From CAZCBD01 sp964496755 (GTDB lineage: Bacteria > Bacteroidota > Ignavibacteria > Ignavibacteriales > Melioribacteraceae), in the NCBI GenBank assembly GCA_964496755.1, contig CAZCBD010000040.1, forward strand, positions 1 through 16,346: a stretch of DNA of 16,346 nucleotides, in the 5' to 3' direction. A model generated the notes under the pieces. It was given only the letters and a program-made list of their open reading frames with translations. It did no database searches and had not been told where the DNA came from. A program made the translations under genes and the position numbers. Position 1 is the stretch's first letter, and each line of letters opens with the position of its first letter. Below are positions 6,433 through 13,258 of the stretch, in pieces.

Positions 6433-7764
6433 TCAGTCAATTGGCGTACCAACTATTTTGTCTAGCTTTTCCACTGCCTCCTGAAAGGTTGATTTTTCAA
6501 ACATATCTTGTCTTAAAAAGATTCTAAGGTAATTTATTTTGCTTATAGAGTGATCAATTTCCGGGTTCGAGCCTTTAACATAAGCGCCAATATTAATTAA
6601 ATCTTCGGCATCATTAAAAGTTGTTAGAATTTCATTAAACATCTGAGCTTGCTTTCGGTGCTGTGGCGAAACAACATCAGGCATAACTCTGCTCACGCTT
6701 TGAAGTGGGTCAATAGCGGGAAACTGTGCTTTATTAGCCAATTTCCGGGAAAGAACAAAATGGCCATCCAATATTGAACGCACTGCATCGGCAATTGGTT
6801 CGGTCATATCATCGCCATCAACCAATACTGTGTAAAATCCGGTAATACTTCCTTTATCGGAAGTTCCCGCTCGTTCAAGTAATTTAGGGAGTACGGAAAA
6901 AACCGAAGGAGTATAACCTTTTTGGGTTGGTGGTTCGCCGATTGTTAATCCAACTTCGCGCTGAGCCATTGCAAATCTTGTAACCGAATCCATCATTAAA
7001 ACCACATCAAATCCTTTATCGCGAAAATATTCGGCTATTGTTGTTCCAAGAAATGCACCTTTAATTCGCATTACCGCCGGTTTATCTCCGGTTGCAACAA
7101 TTACAACCGATCTCTTTAATCCTTCTTCGCCCAAATCCTTTTCAATAAATTCTCTAACTTCGCGACCACGCTCGCCAACCAAAACAATAACATTAATATC
7201 GGCATTCGTATTTCGGGCAATCATACCCATCATCACACTTTTACCCACACCGCTACCGGCAAAAATTCCTACACGTTGCCCTTTGCCAACAGTTAATAAA
7301 CCGTCAATTGCACGCACTCCGGTTTGCAAAGGTTCGTTTATTCTTTTTCTTTTCAATGGATTTGGCGGATCACGATAAATTGGGAGTGTATGTTTGGTTT
7401 CAATTTCTCCTTTGCCATCAAGCGGATTGCCAAACCCGTCAATTATTCTGCCTAATAAAGATTCATCTACTTTTGCCCGAAAACTTTGCCCTTCGGCAAT
7501 AATTTCGCATGAGGGAGAAATACTTTCCACTTCGCCCAAAGCCAACGAAAGCACTTTCCCGTCTTTAAATCCAACTACTTCGGATTTGCAGATTTCTTTC
7601 CCGTTATTATCAATAATAGAACAGATTTCACCTAATTTAACGTTAGGACCAAAGGAAACAATGATTAACCCGATTACATCGGTTACTTTTCCGTTTAGTC
7701 TAATTAAATCCGTCTTATCGATAATATTGCTGAAATGTGTGATATATGATTCGGCAACATTCAA
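6433..7764 (-). CDS. fliI: Flagellum-specific export ATPase FliI
   Basis: Cytoplasmic ATPase that powers or primes export of flagellar proteins, related to the F1 beta subunit. Walker A is GIFAGSGVGKS at 166-176 with Lys175. The GERGREVREF segment near 197-206 carries the catalytic-type Glu198. Walker B is VVLMMDS at 254-260 with Asp259, followed by VTRFAMAQREVG. The GEPPTQKGYTPSVFSVLPKL segment distinguishes FliI/type III ATPases from F1 subunits. Length (443 aa) is normal. The start is TTG at 7764; an in-frame TAA lies a few codons upstream and no ATG fits, while AGG lies about 8 nt before the TTG. It follows fliH by a 54-bp gap and precedes fliJ closely. Confidence 0.97.
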   Translation of the reverse strand: MNVAESYITHFSNIIDKTDLIRLNGKVTDVIGLIIVSFGPNVKLGEICSIIDNNGKEICKSEVVGFKDGKVLSLALGEVESISPSCEIIAEGQSFRAKVDESLLGRIIDGFGNPLDGKGEIETKHTLPIYRDPPNPLKRKRINEPLQTGVRAIDGLLTVGKGQRVGIFAGSGVGKSVMMGMIARNTNADINVIVLVGERGREVREFIEKDLGEEGLKRSVVIVATGDKPAVMRIKGAFLGTTIAEYFRDKGFDVVLMMDSVTRFAMAQREVGLTIGEPPTQKGYTPSVFSVLPKLLERAGTSDKGSITGFYTVLVDGDDMTEPIADAVRSILDGHFVLSRKLANKAQFPAIDPLQSVSRVMPDVVSPQHRKQAQMFNEILTTFNDAEDLINIGAYVKGSNPEIDHSISKINYLRIFLRQDMFEKSTFQEAVEKLDKIVGTPID

Positions 7765-7818
7765 AATAAAACCTAATATTTACGCAAGTTTTTTAATCCA
7801 CATTCTTTGCAAAATAGC

Positions 7819-8454
7819 CTACAAAGATGTTTCTTTGTCATTTTCTTCTAAACTCAACTCCACAGCTTTTTCAATTTGATTAATTTGAGTCGCTATCCGT
7901 GCGTCAACATTGCCGATATCCGTTTCGACAAGACAACCGCCAATTTGAATCGAATCGTCTTGTTCAAAAGATATTTTTGAAAACTTTTTATATTCCGAGC
8001 TTTCGGTAATTATTTCAGAATAATCTTTTGGATTTAGTTTTATAAAAACCTCATTGGCTCCAATTACTTTTTTTAGAGATTCTTGTAGTGTTTCGTTTAT
8101 TTTCGAATTTAGTTCTAATTCTTTTTTAACAATTTTTTTTGCAATTTTTTTTGCAACTTGAATTACAATATGACCAAAAGATTTTTCCATTTCCGACATT
8201 TGCTCGTCAAATTGTGCAAGTATATTATAAAACTCTTTTTGTTTCAGATCTAATTGCTCGTTAAAGTATTTTTCGGTTTCTAATTTTGCAGAATTGGCAC
8301 CTTCTTCAAATCCTAATTTATATTGATTTTCCAATTCATTTTTAAAATTATCTTCGCCGAAAGAATTTTCCTCGCCCATAAGACTTTGATCATCTCCGGC
8401 AATTTTAGCTTTAAGCGATTTACCTTTTATTTTAAGCCTAACAACATCAGACAT
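7819..8454 (-). CDS. fliH: Flagellar assembly protein FliH
   Basis: FliH binds the export ATPase FliI as a dimer, acts as its stator and negative regulator, and links it to the C-ring. The order of features fits: a basic N-terminus, a GxxxG-type acidic helix (YKLGFEEGANSAKLETEK, about 45-62), a long helix, and a C-terminal domain with IQIGGCLVETDIGNVDARIA near 168-187. That last segment matches the conserved FliH/YscL C-terminus. Length is 211 aa. The ATG lies inside the end of fliG, an 8-bp overlap, so the two are likely translationally coupled. The position between fliG and fliI supports the call. Confidence 0.93.
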   Translation of the reverse strand: MSDVVRLKIKGKSLKAKIAGDDQSLMGEENSFGEDNFKNELENQYKLGFEEGANSAKLETEKYFNEQLDLKQKEFYNILAQFDEQMSEMEKSFGHIVIQVAKKIAKKIVKKELELNSKINETLQESLKKVIGANEVFIKLNPKDYSEIITESSEYKKFSKISFEQDDSIQIGGCLVETDIGNVDARIATQINQIEKAVELSLEENDKETSL

Positions 8455-9475
8455 AAACTTCTTCGCTTCCGCCTCCCATATTGATAGTAATTTCTTCTTG
8501 CTCTTCTAATTGTTTGATTACATCAACAATTCTTGCCTGAGCCGCTTCCACTTCTTTCAATTTAACCGGCCCCATAAATTGTAATTCTTCTTTCAATAAA
8601 TCTGCCGCACGTTCCGACATATTTTTATAAACTTTTTCTTGCACATTTTCTTCGGCAACTTTAAGCGAATAAGCTAAATCTTTTCTATCAACTTCTTTTA
8701 ATATCCGTTGAATATCCTTATCGGAGATGTGAATTATATCCTCAAACAAGAACATTAGTCTTTTAATTTCGAAAGCAACATCTTCGTCTTTGTCCATAAT
8801 CTCGGATATTATTTCCTTACTTATTGAAACCGGCGTTCTATTAAGTACTTGTGCAAGGGCTTTGGAACCTCCAAGTTTGCTTAAAGTTTGGTTGATTGAA
8901 AAACCGGCTAATTCGTCAACTACTTTTTCAATTTGCTTTAGAGTTTGCGGAGCAATTTTACCAAGAGTAGCAATTCTATAAGCAACGTCTGCGCGCAATT
9001 CATCAGGTAACTCTGCAAGTGCATCGGCTGTTTGCTCTTGGCTAAGATGTGCTAAAATTAGTGCTATTGTTTGCGGATGTTCTTTGTTCAGAAAATTTAC
9101 CAACTGAACTGAATCTGCTTTCCTTAATACATCAAAGCCGTGCAATGTGGTAATAGTTTTTACTTTTTCAATAATATCCATTGCACGGGCTAAACCGAAT
9201 GATTTTTCTAGAACCGCTTGGGCATAATCAAGTCCGCCCTCAAGTACATATTCTTGTGCAGTAACCATTGTATAAAACTCTTTCTGCACTTGAGTTACAA
9301 CGTCTGTCGGGATATTTCGAACTTGAGATATTTCAGCTGAAATTAATTCCACATCACCCGGCTCAATATGTTTAAAAACTTCAGCTGCGGTATCCACATC
9401 CAAAGCAATCATTAACAAAGCGGCTTTTTGTACTCCGGTTAAATCTTCAGCTGTCATTAATCTGTCCATTTCCAT
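8447..9475 (-). CDS. fliG: Flagellar motor switch protein FliG
   Basis: Rotor protein of the C-ring that receives torque from the stators and sets rotation direction. The middle domain has the EHPQ motif at 132-135 (KEHPQTIALILAHL). The C-terminal domain has MFLFEDI at 241-247. The charged helix DIQRILKEVDRKDLAYSLK lies at about 254-272, where the torque-contacting residues are found in other species. KNMSERAADLLKEELQFMGP near 284-303 is also characteristic. Length (342 aa) is typical. Start choice is uncertain among Met1, Met3 and Met7, since no strong Shine-Dalgarno stands out. A 73-bp AT-rich gap separates it from fliF upstream, and it overlaps fliH downstream. Confidence 0.97.
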   Translation of the reverse strand: MEMDRLMTAEDLTGVQKAALLMIALDVDTAAEVFKHIEPGDVELISAEISQVRNIPTDVVTQVQKEFYTMVTAQEYVLEGGLDYAQAVLEKSFGLARAMDIIEKVKTITTLHGFDVLRKADSVQLVNFLNKEHPQTIALILAHLSQEQTADALAELPDELRADVAYRIATLGKIAPQTLKQIEKVVDELAGFSINQTLSKLGGSKALAQVLNRTPVSISKEIISEIMDKDEDVAFEIKRLMFLFEDIIHISDKDIQRILKEVDRKDLAYSLKVAEENVQEKVYKNMSERAADLLKEELQFMGPVKLKEVEAAQARIVDVIKQLEEQEEITINMGGGSEEVYV

Positions 9476-9548
9476 TCGCTTTTCTAAAATATTATAATAC
9501 TATATTTGAAAAATTAGTTTAATTAAGTTTAAATAATATTTCACTTTC

Positions 9549-11198
9549 CTAATACTCATCTTCTCTGAGCCACGAATTAATAAGTTTAGCGGCATCCTGA
9601 GGATTTTTCGAAACATAATTCACTATTTTTTCCTGTTCCATTTTTTTCCTTACAGCTTCATCTGTAATTTCATCTTCAATATCACCAACTTGAATCATTT
9701 CTCTTCTTTTTTTTGCAACCTGTTGTTGCATTGCATTATTCAAAGAAGCATTTGGCATAGGAGGTGATGCAATAGTTTGCCCGGGAGTAGGCATAAATTC
9801 CGGCATTGCTTGATCTTCATATAATGATGCCGACATTCCCGGTGAAACCGGTCCGATTAGAATCGGTTCATTTCTTAATTTCGACATTAATTGTTTTAAT
9901 ATAAACATTGCCGCCATCAAGCCTACTATTGCAAAAACAATATTCATAATCTTATTTATATCCCCCAGAGGAGCTTCCTCTATAACCTCCGGTTTCTCGA
10001 ACTGATTTTCGAACGGAATACTAACAACAGAAATCCGATCATTTCTTTGTTCGTCAATTCCAACACTTTGTCTTATTAATTGTTCTATTTGCTGCAATTG
10101 TTCCTTAGGGCGTGGCTTTATTAGTGTTGTTTTTTTTCCACTTGCATCTGTTGATTCTTCCGGAATACCGTTTACAACAACTGCCACTGTAACTCTTTTA
10201 ATTGAGCCGGAACCACTAATAACCGTTTCAATTGTTTTGCTTAGTTCATAGTTAGTAGTTGAGTTTTCGCTCGACACCAAATTCGAATCAATTCTTGAAA
10301 CACCGCTATTGGTAGTTTTAACGCTGTTTTCACTAATTGCAACTTGAGATTCCGGATCAAACGTTGTCATTGTTTTTTCAGCTTTTGTAAAATCAATGTC
10401 AACGTTTACTTTGACATCGGAATTTCCGTAACCAACAACTTTATCTAAAATACCTTGAGCTTTTTTTGCCAAATATGTTTCAACCTTGCCTCTAATTTCA
10501 TATTGTTTGCTGCTTGAAACACTTAAGCCTTCTTCTTCATATTGTTTTGTAAGAAGACGACCATTCGAATCGATAATTGTAACTTTTTCCGGTCTTAAGC
10601 CTTCAACACTGCTTGAAACCAAATTAGTTATTGCCGCAATGTTATTGCTTGAAAGAATAGTGTTACCCAAAGTTAAGGCAACCGAGGCGGTAGGTTCTTT
10701 TTGTTCTTCCTTGAAAATTGATTTTTCCGGAATCACAATATTTACTCTTGCATTGCTAACTCCGCGCAATTGCATTATGGTTTTTGCTATTTCTCCTTCA
10801 AGTGCCCGCTTGTAGTTTACTTTTTGCATAAATTCTGACATACCCATGGTGCTATTGTCAAATATTTCATATCCTATAATGCCGGAAGATGGAATTCCTT
10901 TTCCGGCCAAGGCCAACCTAACTTGATATAATTTGTTACTGGGAATACTTATTGTTTGGCCTGCATCAATTTTGTAAGGCACTTTTTCAGAATCTAAATA
11001 TTCAATAACTTTAGTGGCATCATCCGGATTTATATTTGCGTATAAAGTAACATAGGTTGGTTCATTTACAATTAAAAAGACAAAAGCCAAAAGTACTATG
11101 ATGGCAACAAATACACCGCCAATAAAGAATCTTTGTTGTATTGAAAGTTTAGTAAAAATACTTAGAATTGCGCTCATCGGTTTTGGATTATTGTCCAC
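9549..11198 (-). CDS. fliF: Flagellar MS-ring protein FliF
   Basis: FliF builds the MS ring in the cytoplasmic membrane, the base on which rod, export gate and C-ring assemble. There are two membrane segments, at about 24-45 (FFIGGVFVAIIVLLAFVFLI) and about 417-434 (IMNIVFAIVGLMAAMFIL). Between them is the periplasmic ring-building region, with VTLYANINPDDATKVIEYL, then KGIPSSGIIGYEIFD and VNYKRALEGEIAKTI. The C-terminal ~108 residues are cytoplasmic and end in DAAKLINSWLREDEY, the FliG-binding type of tail. Length (549 aa) is normal. The start is GTG at 11198 behind GAGAG; the next ATG would remove only seven residues. Confidence 0.97.
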   Translation of the reverse strand: MDNNPKPMSAILSIFTKLSIQQRFFIGGVFVAIIVLLAFVFLIVNEPTYVTLYANINPDDATKVIEYLDSEKVPYKIDAGQTISIPSNKLYQVRLALAGKGIPSSGIIGYEIFDNSTMGMSEFMQKVNYKRALEGEIAKTIMQLRGVSNARVNIVIPEKSIFKEEQKEPTASVALTLGNTILSSNNIAAITNLVSSSVEGLRPEKVTIIDSNGRLLTKQYEEEGLSVSSSKQYEIRGKVETYLAKKAQGILDKVVGYGNSDVKVNVDIDFTKAEKTMTTFDPESQVAISENSVKTTNSGVSRIDSNLVSSENSTTNYELSKTIETVISGSGSIKRVTVAVVVNGIPEESTDASGKKTTLIKPRPKEQLQQIEQLIRQSVGIDEQRNDRISVVSIPFENQFEKPEVIEEAPLGDINKIMNIVFAIVGLMAAMFILKQLMSKLRNEPILIGPVSPGMSASLYEDQAMPEFMPTPGQTIASPPMPNASLNNAMQQQVAKKRREMIQVGDIEDEITDEAVRKKMEQEKIVNYVSKNPQDAAKLINSWLREDEY

Positions 11199-11280
11199 TT
11201 TAATCTCTCTAACTTTATTTAAAACTTGTTAAAAAATACTACGCAAAAAAATCTACATTAAAATATTATGCTCAGAAAAA

Positions 11281-11571
11281 TTATTGCATTCTGGTTAATT
11301 CTTTGTACATATCAACGGTTTTGTTGCGAATTTGCATTAAAAGCTCCAAACTGGTTTTAGCCTTTTCGCTGGCAATCATCACTTCGTGTAATTCAACGTT
11401 TTCACCGGCAACAAAATCTTCGGTTAATTTTACCGAATTAATTTGTTCGGTATTAACATCTTGTACAAATGACGAAAGCATTTTGCCGAAACCGTTTACA
11501 GATTTTTTTTCGGTAGTGTTTTGTAGTGTATTAATTTTGGGATTAAACCCGTTAATTCCTGATATTTTCAT
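11281..11571 (-). CDS. fliE: Flagellar hook-basal body protein FliE
   Basis: FliE is the junction protein between the MS ring and the rod, exported through the flagellar system. The C-terminal half (ENVELHEVMIASEKAKTSLE, then LLMQIRNKTVDMYKELTRMQ) is the conserved FliE helix pair. The protein has 96 aa, within the usual range. The ATG at 11571 lies 5 nt after GGGG. The frame is open six codons further to a TTG, but that reads through the Shine-Dalgarno. The start overlaps the region of the upstream stop (TAA then AATG). An 82-bp gap separates it from fliF. Confidence 0.95.
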   Translation of the reverse strand: MKISGINGFNPKINTLQNTTEKKSVNGFGKMLSSFVQDVNTEQINSVKLTEDFVAGENVELHEVMIASEKAKTSLELLMQIRNKTVDMYKELTRMQ

Positions 11572-11572
11572 T

Positions 11573-11818
11573 TTATCCCCTTCTATCAAATAATGAACCT
11601 ACGGAAACACCATTCATTTTTCCTGTTCTTTGATAAAAATGATAATCAACTATTTCTTCTTTGCTGTTTGGATAAAGTTTCGTAAAAAAATCTTTTTCGG
11701 CATTAGTGATTTTTGTATTAGCTTTAACTTGGTTCACTTTGTTTGACGGAACATTAGCTTTTACATTTTTAATTTTGTAAGGATTATAATTACCAATAGC
11801 ATTTGTGGTAATCTTCAT
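11573..11818 (-). CDS. Uncharacterised 81-aa protein between flgC and fliE
   Basis: I do not recognise the family. A Lys/Asn-rich N-terminal half (about 1-38) is followed by a more compact segment with NAEKDFFTKLYP (about 39-50) and a C-terminal stretch HFYQRTGKMNGVSVGSLFDR ending in Arg-Gly, which looks like a conserved motif. There is no signal peptide, membrane segment or cysteine. Its beginning, MKITTNAIGNYNPYKIK, resembles those of its neighbours FlgC (MKITPNFTAFKI) and FliE (MKISGINGFNPKI), both export substrates, so it may itself be exported. The ATG has GGAG at good spacing, and its last codons provide the fliE Shine-Dalgarno. Codon use and position argue that it is a real operon member. 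Confidence 0.8.
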   Translation of the reverse strand: MKITTNAIGNYNPYKIKNVKANVPSNKVNQVKANTKITNAEKDFFTKLYPNSKEEIVDYHFYQRTGKMNGVSVGSLFDRRG

Positions 11819-11862
11819 AATAAAATCTCCGTAAACCTTTTTTTACAATATTTTACAAACAG

Positions 11863-11899
11863 TTTTTTAAGCAGATTGCAATTAACGAGTCTTAAAAAA
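11863..11899. other. AU-rich hairpin in the flgC-downstream gap
   Basis: TTTTTTAAG (11863-11871) is perfectly complementary to CTTAAAAAA (11891-11899), giving a 9-bp stem with a 19-nt loop. It lies in the 114-bp gap between flgC and the 81-aa gene. No T-run follows the stem on the minus strand, so it is not a normal terminator. It could be an mRNA processing or stability element, or an operator. Confidence 0.4.
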
Positions 11900-11932
11900 G
11901 TTAGATTTTCAAAACTCAATATACAATCAATT

Positions 11933-12427
11933 TTATATTTCCAAAGCATTTTTTGCAATTTCTTTTGATGCATTAAATGCTGTTAAATTTGCTTCATAAG
12001 AACGAGTAGCCGAAATCATATCAACCATTTCGGTTACTACATTAACATTCGGCATTTCAACATATCCGTCTTGATCAGCATCCGGATGATCGGGCATATA
12101 TAATCTTTCTCCAACCGTATTATCCTGCAAAACCTGTGAATTTATGTTTATTTTGCTCTCACCCGATATTTCCGATGTTGGAATAAAGTTAATATGATCT
12201 TTATTATCGGTCTTCATTCTTAAAGTATTACTCGCTTGACTTAAAGTTTCTCTAAATTCTTTTTCCGCAACCACTTGCAAAAATTTTCTTTTATAAACCG
12301 TACCGTTTTTTGTTTTGGTGGTATCTACATTGGCAATGTTTTCAGCAACTAAATCCATTTTATTTTTTTGAATGCTCATTCCCTTTGCACTTATTTTAAA
12401 TGCTGTAAAATTAGGAGTAATCTTCAT
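11933..12427 (-). CDS. flgC: Flagellar basal-body rod protein FlgC
   Basis: Proximal rod subunit, exported and assembled between FlgB and the distal rod. The N-terminal rod domain is seen as ISAKGMSIQKNKMDLVAENI followed by ANVDTT. The conserved C-terminal part has DGYVEMPNVNVVTEMVDMIS, then ATRSYEANLTAFNASKEIAK. The central segment with DPDHPDADQDGY-like acidic residues before VEMPNVN is typical of FlgC. Length is 164 aa, slightly longer than the enteric ~134. The ATG overlaps the flgB stop as TAATG, and GGAGG lies within the last flgB codons. Confidence 0.96.
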   Translation of the reverse strand: MKITPNFTAFKISAKGMSIQKNKMDLVAENIANVDTTKTKNGTVYKRKFLQVVAEKEFRETLSQASNTLRMKTDNKDHINFIPTSEISGESKININSQVLQDNTVGERLYMPDHPDADQDGYVEMPNVNVVTEMVDMISATRSYEANLTAFNASKEIAKNALEI

Positions 12428-12819
12428 TATCTACCTCCTCTAATAACTCTTTCCAAAGTCCGGAAATGCATGTTGAGTTTTTTTACGCCGAATTTATAGA
12501 GCAATGTATTTTGTGCCATTTCAGCCATTTCTCTATTCACATCAACATTATTAGTGCCGGATTTATTAACTGCATCAGTATCTTTATAAATTTTAAATTC
12601 TTGAGTTGCATTATTTTGATCAACAACTGAAGAAAAATGTTTCGGATTAGTAGTTTTAGTCTTAGCAGCAATTCTTTCATCAATAAGACTTTCGAATTTC
12701 ACATCTTCTCTAATATAATTTAGCGTATTAATATTAGCTATATTTTTACTAATCACTTTTTGGCGAAGTGCTGTAAAATCCAAAAGTTTATTTACAAGTT
12801 TTAAGTTAGTTACCGACAT
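12427..12819 (-). CDS. flgB: Flagellar basal-body rod protein FlgB
   Basis: First proximal rod subunit, exported and placed next to FliE. The N-terminal part (LLDFTALRQKVISKNIANIN, then TLNYIREDVKFE) and the C-terminal part (VDVNREMAEMAQNTLLYKFG) are the FlgB signatures. I place the start at the ATG at 12819 because GGTGA lies 5 nt before it. The frame is open four codons further to a TTG at 12831. With this start it has 130 aa, the usual length. It is the first gene after a gap of about 160 bp and so may begin its own transcript. It ends with Arg-Gly-Gly-Arg codons that form the flgC ribosome binding site. Confidence 0.94.
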   Translation of the reverse strand: MSVTNLKLVNKLLDFTALRQKVISKNIANINTLNYIREDVKFESLIDERIAAKTKTTNPKHFSSVVDQNNATQEFKIYKDTDAVNKSGTNNVDVNREMAEMAQNTLLYKFGVKKLNMHFRTLERVIRGGR

Positions 12820-12850
12820 AAAATTCACCAATTTAATCTTGTTCCATTTC

Positions 12851-12866
12851 TCAAAATCGATGCCAA
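12851..12866 (-). promoter_or_regulatory. Weak sigma-54-like site before flgB
   Basis: On the minus strand TTGGCATCGATTTTGA (12866-12851) has a complete TTGGCA -24 box. After the correct 10-bp interval it has TTGA instead of the expected TTGC at -12. A start point near 12840 would leave a leader of about 20 nt containing the flgB ribosome site. The -12 mismatch is serious, and no activator site was identified. Sigma-54 control of rod genes is known in other phyla. Confidence 0.25.
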
Positions 12867-12959
12867 GAAGATTGATTGATTTCGGTAAATTTTGGGAATT
12901 TTAAAAATAGAGATTGGCTAAATTTAGACATGTGATAATTATAAAGCAGCTATTTTGAT

Positions 12960-12987
12960 TTATTACTTTCGGAATTTGTAGTAATAA
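12960..12987 (-). other. AT-only hairpin just after the 82-aa gene
   Basis: TTATTAC (12960-12966) pairs with GTAATAA (12981-12987), a 7-bp stem with a 14-nt loop, 6 bp beyond the stop of the 82-aa gene. No T-run follows, so I do not call it a terminator. It might mark a 3' end or a processing point between the chemotaxis and basal-body parts of the operon. Confidence 0.35.
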
Positions 12988-12993
12988 TAATTG

Positions 12994-13242
12994 CTATTCG
13001 GAATAATCAAGTAAAACGGATTTTGTTTCGCCACAACTGCAAATAAATTTTATTTCTTTAATATTATCGTCTTGATCTTTTTTCAATATTACTTTAACCC
13101 CATCATGGCTATCTTCTTCAATAGAGATTTTTGCCATACCTTCTACTTTAATATTGCCCTGTTTAATTATATTTCCCTTTCTATCACCCTCTCTGTATGA
13201 AATTTCTTGATAGGTATGGTCTTTAAATCCTTCTTCTTTCAT
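12994..13242 (-). CDS. Uncharacterised 82-aa protein after cheB
   Basis: I do not recognise the family. The protein is hydrophilic and acidic/lysine-rich, with a predicted beta-type middle (GNIKVEGMAKISIEE, about 29-43) and an end with a CxC pair in FICSCGETKSVLL (about 67-79). The cysteine pair could bind metal or form a disulfide, but a single CxC is not enough to build a standard zinc site alone. There is no membrane segment or export signal. The ATG at 13242 follows AAGGTGA with good spacing and lies 16 bp after the cheB stop, so it is co-transcribed with cheA-cheB. Its placement between chemotaxis and rod genes suggests a motility-linked role, which remains a guess. Confidence 0.75.
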   Translation of the reverse strand: MKEEGFKDHTYQEISYREGDRKGNIIKQGNIKVEGMAKISIEEDSHDGVKVILKKDQDDNIKEIKFICSCGETKSVLLDYSE

Positions 13243-13258
13243 ATTATCACCTTAAGAC

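Noticed and set aside
7394..7879. Plus-strand open frame of 161 codons over fliI and fliH
   Set aside because: It lies antisense to well-conserved fliI, has no ribosome site, and its Ser/Pro/Ile-rich translation has no domain character. It reflects codon bias of the real gene.
9476..9548. Promoter before fliG (TATAAT in an AT-rich gap)
   Set aside because: No acceptable -35 box at 16-18 bp, and such matches are expected by chance in AT-rich DNA; fliG is more likely read from upstream.
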